Assembly (NCBI GenBank): GCA_965652575.1
Contig: CBFGWQ010000140.1
Span: forward strand, 1-10,526
Length of the DNA: 10,526 bases
Reading direction: 5' to 3'
Origin: Arenibacter sp965652575
GTDB lineage: Bacteria > Bacteroidota > Bacteroidia > Flavobacteriales > Flavobacteriaceae
Positions 7,442 to 10,526 of the stretch are shown one piece after another. The notes beneath the pieces were generated by a model. The model was not told the DNA's origin, searched no databases, and was given only the letters and a program-made list of their open reading frames with translations. Both the position numbers and the translations under genes were made by a program. Position 1 is the first letter of the stretch, and each line of letters opens with the position of its first letter.

Positions 7442-9745
7442 ATGAAAAAATTTACCCTTCTCTTTTTTGTAATATTCATTTTTCAATCTGCCCTATACGC
7501 CCAGTTTGAGGTGACGGGTTCGGATGATTTCGGGCGACTGTTTGATGTTACCTATGATGCCAACGTACCCAATAAGGTGTATGCCGTAACTCTTGGAAAC
7601 CACATAGTAGTTTCTGAGGATAATGGCGCCAGCTGGGATATTTTATATTCCCTTTTCATTGGACAGGGAGCGAGCATCCGCGATTTAAAACTCTCGCCAG
7701 ATGGCACAGCCCTCACCTTTTCGGCATATTTGCCGAATAGCAGTTTAAATGAAATAAGAATATACGATATTGCCACCGCGGCCATTGTAAAATCCTTCCC
7801 ATTGCCAAACCGGATGGATAGCGCCTATGTTACTTCATACGATTTTTATGACGGCGATACCGATATCTTATTGGTCGATACCAACTTTCCAGTAGGAATG
7901 AATACTGAGGGAAAGACTTTTTACACGGCCGATGGAGGCAATAATTGGAACATGATCTACTACACCAATGACAATGACACCGTATTCTTAAACGACGTAG
8001 CCATAAGCCCAAACAATCCCGATAAAATTTTTCTCACCCGGGGCAATGGCAGTACCGGGGTGGACGGGGGTCTCTTTGTGTCTGAGGATGCGGGGCAGAC
8101 ATGGGAAGAGAAACTTCCTGGAATCATTTTGGATCCCATAAGTTTTGACCCGGCAAACCATCAACATGTTCTGATGGGTACGGGCATCAGTTTTGGAGGT
8201 ACCGTTGAAAACCTGTATAAATCCATTGATGGTGGCGAAAATTTTAATATTGTTCCTATCACTTGGACAGCTGGAATTTTGGATTGCATCAACGTAATAC
8301 GTTTTAATGAAAACAACCCCTCACAAATCATAGTATTGGAAGAAAATGAAATTGCGATTTCGGAAAATGGGGGCAATACTTGGGAAAACTTTGTTTATCC
8401 GGATGATGACCCGCAAAGTTACTATTATGGGCTGCAGGCGAGTTACAATCCGCAAAATTCTGAGGAAATTTTTATCAGTGCCAACTATGTTCCATTATTC
8501 TCTTCCGATGGCGGCGAAACCCTGAGTTGGTCCAAAAGTCCCTATTTTGTTAGTACGGGAAATATAGATATGTATTTAAATGGTGCGAATGCCAATCTAT
8601 ATTACGGCGTTCAATTCGGCTACGTTCATCGCGACCTCAATACCGGTACCGATACGCCTTATGATATTGTACCCTTGAATATTTTCTCAAACACTCCTGG
8701 CCAAACGCAATATGCAGATAAGGTTACGCCAAATCGTGTTTACACCTTTTCCTCCAGTTTTATGGGGTCTAGCCTTAGAATGAGCAACGACAATGGTGCT
8801 ACCGAAAGCGAATTGTTGATGATTTTCGCCAATAGACTGACTGCCGTAGCAACCTTCCCAAATGCTCCCCAGACCATTTTGGCAGCCTTCGGAGGCTTCG
8901 AACCGAGTGAAACCCAGTTAAAGAGAATAGATTTTAGCGACATTAACAATATTTCGGTAACCGATATCACTTTACCCAGTCTTGATTACATCCATGAAAT
9001 ACTTATTGATGCTACAGGAAAAATTATAATGCCGGTTGGTATAGAAGTGTATTCCTCGATGGATGGTGGCACCACTTGGACCAACAATAGCAGTGGGCTA
9101 GATGTTTTGGGTGCCAATGACCTCATTTTTGACCTGCAAAGAGATGCCTTGGATAATAACCGAATGGCCTTGGCAAGCTCAAAAGGCATTTTTATATCAG
9201 AGGATGGAGGTGAAAACTGGGTGCGAAAAACCACTTCCCTGGTTTTTAATGTAGCCTTTTCAACCGAAACGGAAGGGGCGATGTTGGCTTCCACATACAG
9301 TTCGGAACTTTCTGAATTTACACTCCATTACTCTACCGATGGAGGAGAAACGTGGGCGTCCATCAATAATGAACAATTGTTGGGTATAGGCTCGGGTTCC
9401 TCCGCCTATCTGTTTGGCGAAAATTCCGTGACAGCCTTCATCGGCTCCTTTGACCTTGGTCTGGTAGAATATACAGTAGATTTGAATGTTGCCGGAATCC
9501 CAGATTTTGGAAATGGCGATAAGGAAATAGCCATTTATCCCAACCCTGCCTCTAAGGTATTGAATATCAGTCTAAAAAACTCAAGGGTGAACCGAGTAAC
9601 CCTTTATACGCTATTGGGCGCCAAGGTATTGGATAGTGAAGATACTTCCAGTGTAGATATTTCAAACTTGGCTGTGGGCACATATTTGGTGCGCGTATTG
9701 GATAGCAACAGAAAATTATTCTTTAAAAAAATCGTGAAACAATAG
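7442..9745 (+). CDS. T9SS-exported Asp-box (BNR/sortilin-like) beta-propeller protein, paralogue
   Basis: A 767-residue paralogue of the protein at 1600-3912, similar in length and colinear throughout. Residues 1-21 are a signal peptide ending in LYAQ. Ten Asp-box motifs occur in the same order, including SEDNGASW, TADGGNNW, SEDAGQTW, SENGGNTW, SMDGGTTW, SEDGGENW and STDGGETW. The sixth (SSDGGETL) and seventh lack the tryptophan, as in the paralogue, and the fourth ends in Phe. Shared non-box segments include VAISPNNPDK and VLEENEI. The last 74 or so residues are a T9SS type A sorting domain (IYPNPAS to FFKKIVKQ). The protein is expected at the cell surface or in the medium, with a binding rather than a clearly enzymatic role. 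It lies 107 bp after its regulator and is followed by a terminator instead of an FG-GAP gene. Confidence 0.9.
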   Translation: MKKFTLLFFVIFIFQSALYAQFEVTGSDDFGRLFDVTYDANVPNKVYAVTLGNHIVVSEDNGASWDILYSLFIGQGASIRDLKLSPDGTALTFSAYLPNSSLNEIRIYDIATAAIVKSFPLPNRMDSAYVTSYDFYDGDTDILLVDTNFPVGMNTEGKTFYTADGGNNWNMIYYTNDNDTVFLNDVAISPNNPDKIFLTRGNGSTGVDGGLFVSEDAGQTWEEKLPGIILDPISFDPANHQHVLMGTGISFGGTVENLYKSIDGGENFNIVPITWTAGILDCINVIRFNENNPSQIIVLEENEIAISENGGNTWENFVYPDDDPQSYYYGLQASYNPQNSEEIFISANYVPLFSSDGGETLSWSKSPYFVSTGNIDMYLNGANANLYYGVQFGYVHRDLNTGTDTPYDIVPLNIFSNTPGQTQYADKVTPNRVYTFSSSFMGSSLRMSNDNGATESELLMIFANRLTAVATFPNAPQTILAAFGGFEPSETQLKRIDFSDINNISVTDITLPSLDYIHEILIDATGKIIMPVGIEVYSSMDGGTTWTNNSSGLDVLGANDLIFDLQRDALDNNRMALASSKGIFISEDGGENWVRKTTSLVFNVAFSTETEGAMLASTYSSELSEFTLHYSTDGGETWASINNEQLLGIGSGSSAYLFGENSVTAFIGSFDLGLVEYTVDLNVAGIPDFGNGDKEIAIYPNPASKVLNISLKNSRVNRVTLYTLLGAKVLDSEDTSSVDISNLAVGTYLVRVLDSNRKLFFKKIVKQ

Positions 9746-9770
9746 GCATTAAAATTTTATGATGTCGTGA

Positions 9771-9804
9771 AGGAGCTCCCGGGAATTTATTTTTGGGAGC
9801 TTTT
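9771..9804 (+). terminator. Rho-independent terminator after the second propeller gene
   Basis: AGCTCCC (9774-9780) pairs with GGGAGCT (9795-9801), and G-T wobbles can extend the stem outward. The loop is 14 bases and TTTT ends the structure. It begins 25 bp after the stop codon and closes the second cassette. Confidence 0.65.
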
Positions 9805-9830
9805 GGCGCACTCAAAATCCTCCTTATGCC

Positions 9831-9871
9831 AAAGCTATAGCAAAGCCATAGCAAAGCCATAGCAAAGTCAT
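9831..9871. repeat. 11-bp tandem repeat, AAAGCCATAGC
   Basis: Three full units (9831-9841, 9842-9852, 9853-9863) are followed by a partial, diverged fourth (9864-9871). The first unit has T where the next two have C, which makes its GCTATAGC an eight-base palindrome. The period equals about one helical turn. The repeat lies between a terminator and non-coding sequence. It may be simple slippage or a phased protein site; the sequence does not decide. Confidence 0.8.
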
Positions 9872-10225
9872 TAAAATGTAAGAAAACAGCCGTTTTTTCC
9901 TACAAAATGCAAGTCCCTGCTTTCCCCTTGGGAACTACTGGGGTAAAATCTCAAGCCTGCCAACCATCCAAATTGTGTTCCAACGCTTTAATTAACAAGG
10001 CTTTTTGCCCTTCCATACACATTTTTAAAACCATTCTATCCCGCATCCCACTTCCAATTTTTCATCTATTTCCGTTCTTAAATCGCTCAAAAATTCCTCA
10101 TCCATAAAACCCCCAAAAAATAGTAAGCTCTCTTTTCCCAGTATTTCCAGCCTTTCCCAATCTTTCTAAAAATAAATCGTACCCCATATACACCCCACTT
10201 GTGAATAATCGCTTTTCCCACATCC
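9872..10225. other. Non-coding stretch with weak hairpins and possible gene remnants
   Basis: No intact gene is credible here. Two small inverted repeats are visible: GAAAAC / GTTTTTTC around 9882-9899, which ends in a T run, and TTCCC-CTT-GGGAA at 9922-9934. The - strand carries fragments described separately. A 66-codon + strand frame (9907-10107) has an unusual composition rich in Pro, Ser, Ile and Phe and was not accepted. Confidence 0.4.
9951..10105 (-). pseudogene. Possible decayed small gene, two overlapping frames
   Basis: On the - strand a 26-residue frame starts with ATG at 10105 and reads MDEEFLSDLRTEIDEKLEVG before running into TAA at 10025. A second, overlapping frame (10046 to 9951, 31 residues) reads through to an ending EGQKALLIKALEHN followed by LDGWQA. 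Both have a protein-like, charged helical composition, and a single frameshift near 10046 would join them into one small protein of about 50 residues. I recognise no family. It could equally be chance, since both pieces are very short. Confidence 0.2.
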
Positions 10226-10233
10226 CATCTTTG
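10226..10233 (+). promoter_or_regulatory. Candidate -7 promoter element of the last gene
   Basis: CATCTTTG, followed by CAG, differs at one position from the Bacteroidota -7 consensus TAnnTTTG. It lies 24 bp before the ATG at 10258, a normal leader length. No well-spaced -33 TTTG was found: the nearest TTG, at 10199, is a few bases too far upstream. Confidence 0.4.
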
Positions 10234-10257
10234 CAGCTCACTTTAAATCTTTTTATT

Positions 10258-10526
10258 ATGGCTAAACAAGCTGGAATTATCAAATTAAAAGGTACTATCG
10301 ATGATATCGCCTTTTACAAAACCGCAGACGGTCACCTTGCCCGGGCTAAGGGAGGAGTTGACCGCGACAAGATCCTTCACAGTGCTGCCTTTGCACGTAC
10401 CCGTGAAAACAACTCCGAATTCGGTCGCGCAGGCCAGGGCGGCAAACTCATCCGCACCGCCCTGCGCTCCTTGATGCAAAAGGCTAAGGACCGCCGTGTG
10501 GTAAGTAGGCTCACCACCCTCTTACT
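10258..10526 (+). CDS. Small basic protein of unknown function (3' end cut by window)
   Basis: An open frame from ATG at 10258 continues past the window end, giving 89 complete codons. The product begins MAKQAGIIKLKGTIDDIAFY and contains ARAKGGVD, FARTREN, FGRAGQGGKLIRTALR and VVSRLT. It is rich in Lys, Arg, Gly and Ala. There is no signal peptide or membrane segment, so it is probably cytoplasmic. From memory it resembles uncharacterised proteins common in flavobacteria, but I cannot name a family or function. Support for the gene comes from the -7-like element, the A/T-rich leader and strong coding character. About 60% of bases 10321-10440 are G or C, clearly more than the neighbouring genes, and most arginine codons are CGN. 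That could reflect high expression or a different origin. Confidence 0.8.
   Translation, partial: MAKQAGIIKLKGTIDDIAFYKTADGHLARAKGGVDRDKILHSAAFARTRENNSEFGRAGQGGKLIRTALRSLMQKAKDRRVVSRLTTLL

Noticed and set aside
8986..9294. 102-codon open frame on the - strand
   Set aside because: It is antisense to the second Asp-box gene, whose repeats and sorting domain are clear; low-complexity Ser/Leu-rich composition.
9831..9871. CRISPR-like array
   Set aside because: Units are 11 bp and directly adjacent with no spacers.
9907..10107. 66-codon + strand frame in the intergenic region
   Set aside because: Composition is unusual, no start context or homologous motif is visible, and it overlaps - strand fragments that look more protein-like.
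10098..10479. Two - strand frames opposite the last gene and its leader
   Set aside because: The + strand frame has stronger coding character, a -7-like element and continuity to the window end.

Overview
The window looks like a piece of a Bacteroidota chromosome, most likely a member of the Flavobacteriaceae. Three of the five genes encode secreted proteins ending in a type IX secretion system (T9SS) type A sorting domain, a system confined to this phylum. Starts are preceded by A/T-rich leaders without a Shine-Dalgarno sequence, and one gene has a TAnnTTTG-like -7 element. By eye, base composition is moderate to A/T-rich except in the last gene. All genes with a recognisable product are on the + strand.

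Region 1 (1-5473) is a first cassette. It holds a membrane-anchored TPR/helix-turn-helix regulator, cut at its N-terminus by the window edge (1-1491). A 108-bp gap with phased TGTCAC boxes follows (1489-1582). Next come a T9SS-exported Asp-box (BNR/sortilin-like) beta-propeller protein (1600-3912) and, 20 bp later, a T9SS-exported seven-bladed FG-GAP propeller protein (3933-5414). The region closes with a rho-independent terminator (5441-5473). Region 2 (5697-9804) is a paralogous cassette: a complete regulator (5697-7334), a gap with the same TGTCAC element (7341-7396), a paralogous Asp-box propeller protein (7442-9745) and a terminator (9771-9804). It has no FG-GAP gene.

Region 3 (9805-10526) holds an 11-bp tandem repeat, a stretch with fragments that may be a decayed small gene on the - strand, and the start of a G+C-rich gene for a small basic protein of unknown function that runs off the window.

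The most interesting signal is the repeated unit 'transmembrane one-component regulator + surface Asp-box propeller'. The two regulators share an identical basic stretch after the helix-turn-helix. The two intergenic regions share a TGTCACGC box, a second GTC box 20-21 bp downstream and an ATTTTTAnGGnTAT element 20 bp beyond that. My inference is that each regulator senses something in the periplasm with its TPR domain and controls the adjacent surface protein through these boxes, and that the two units may cross-talk. No part of this has been tested; all comparisons were made by eye.
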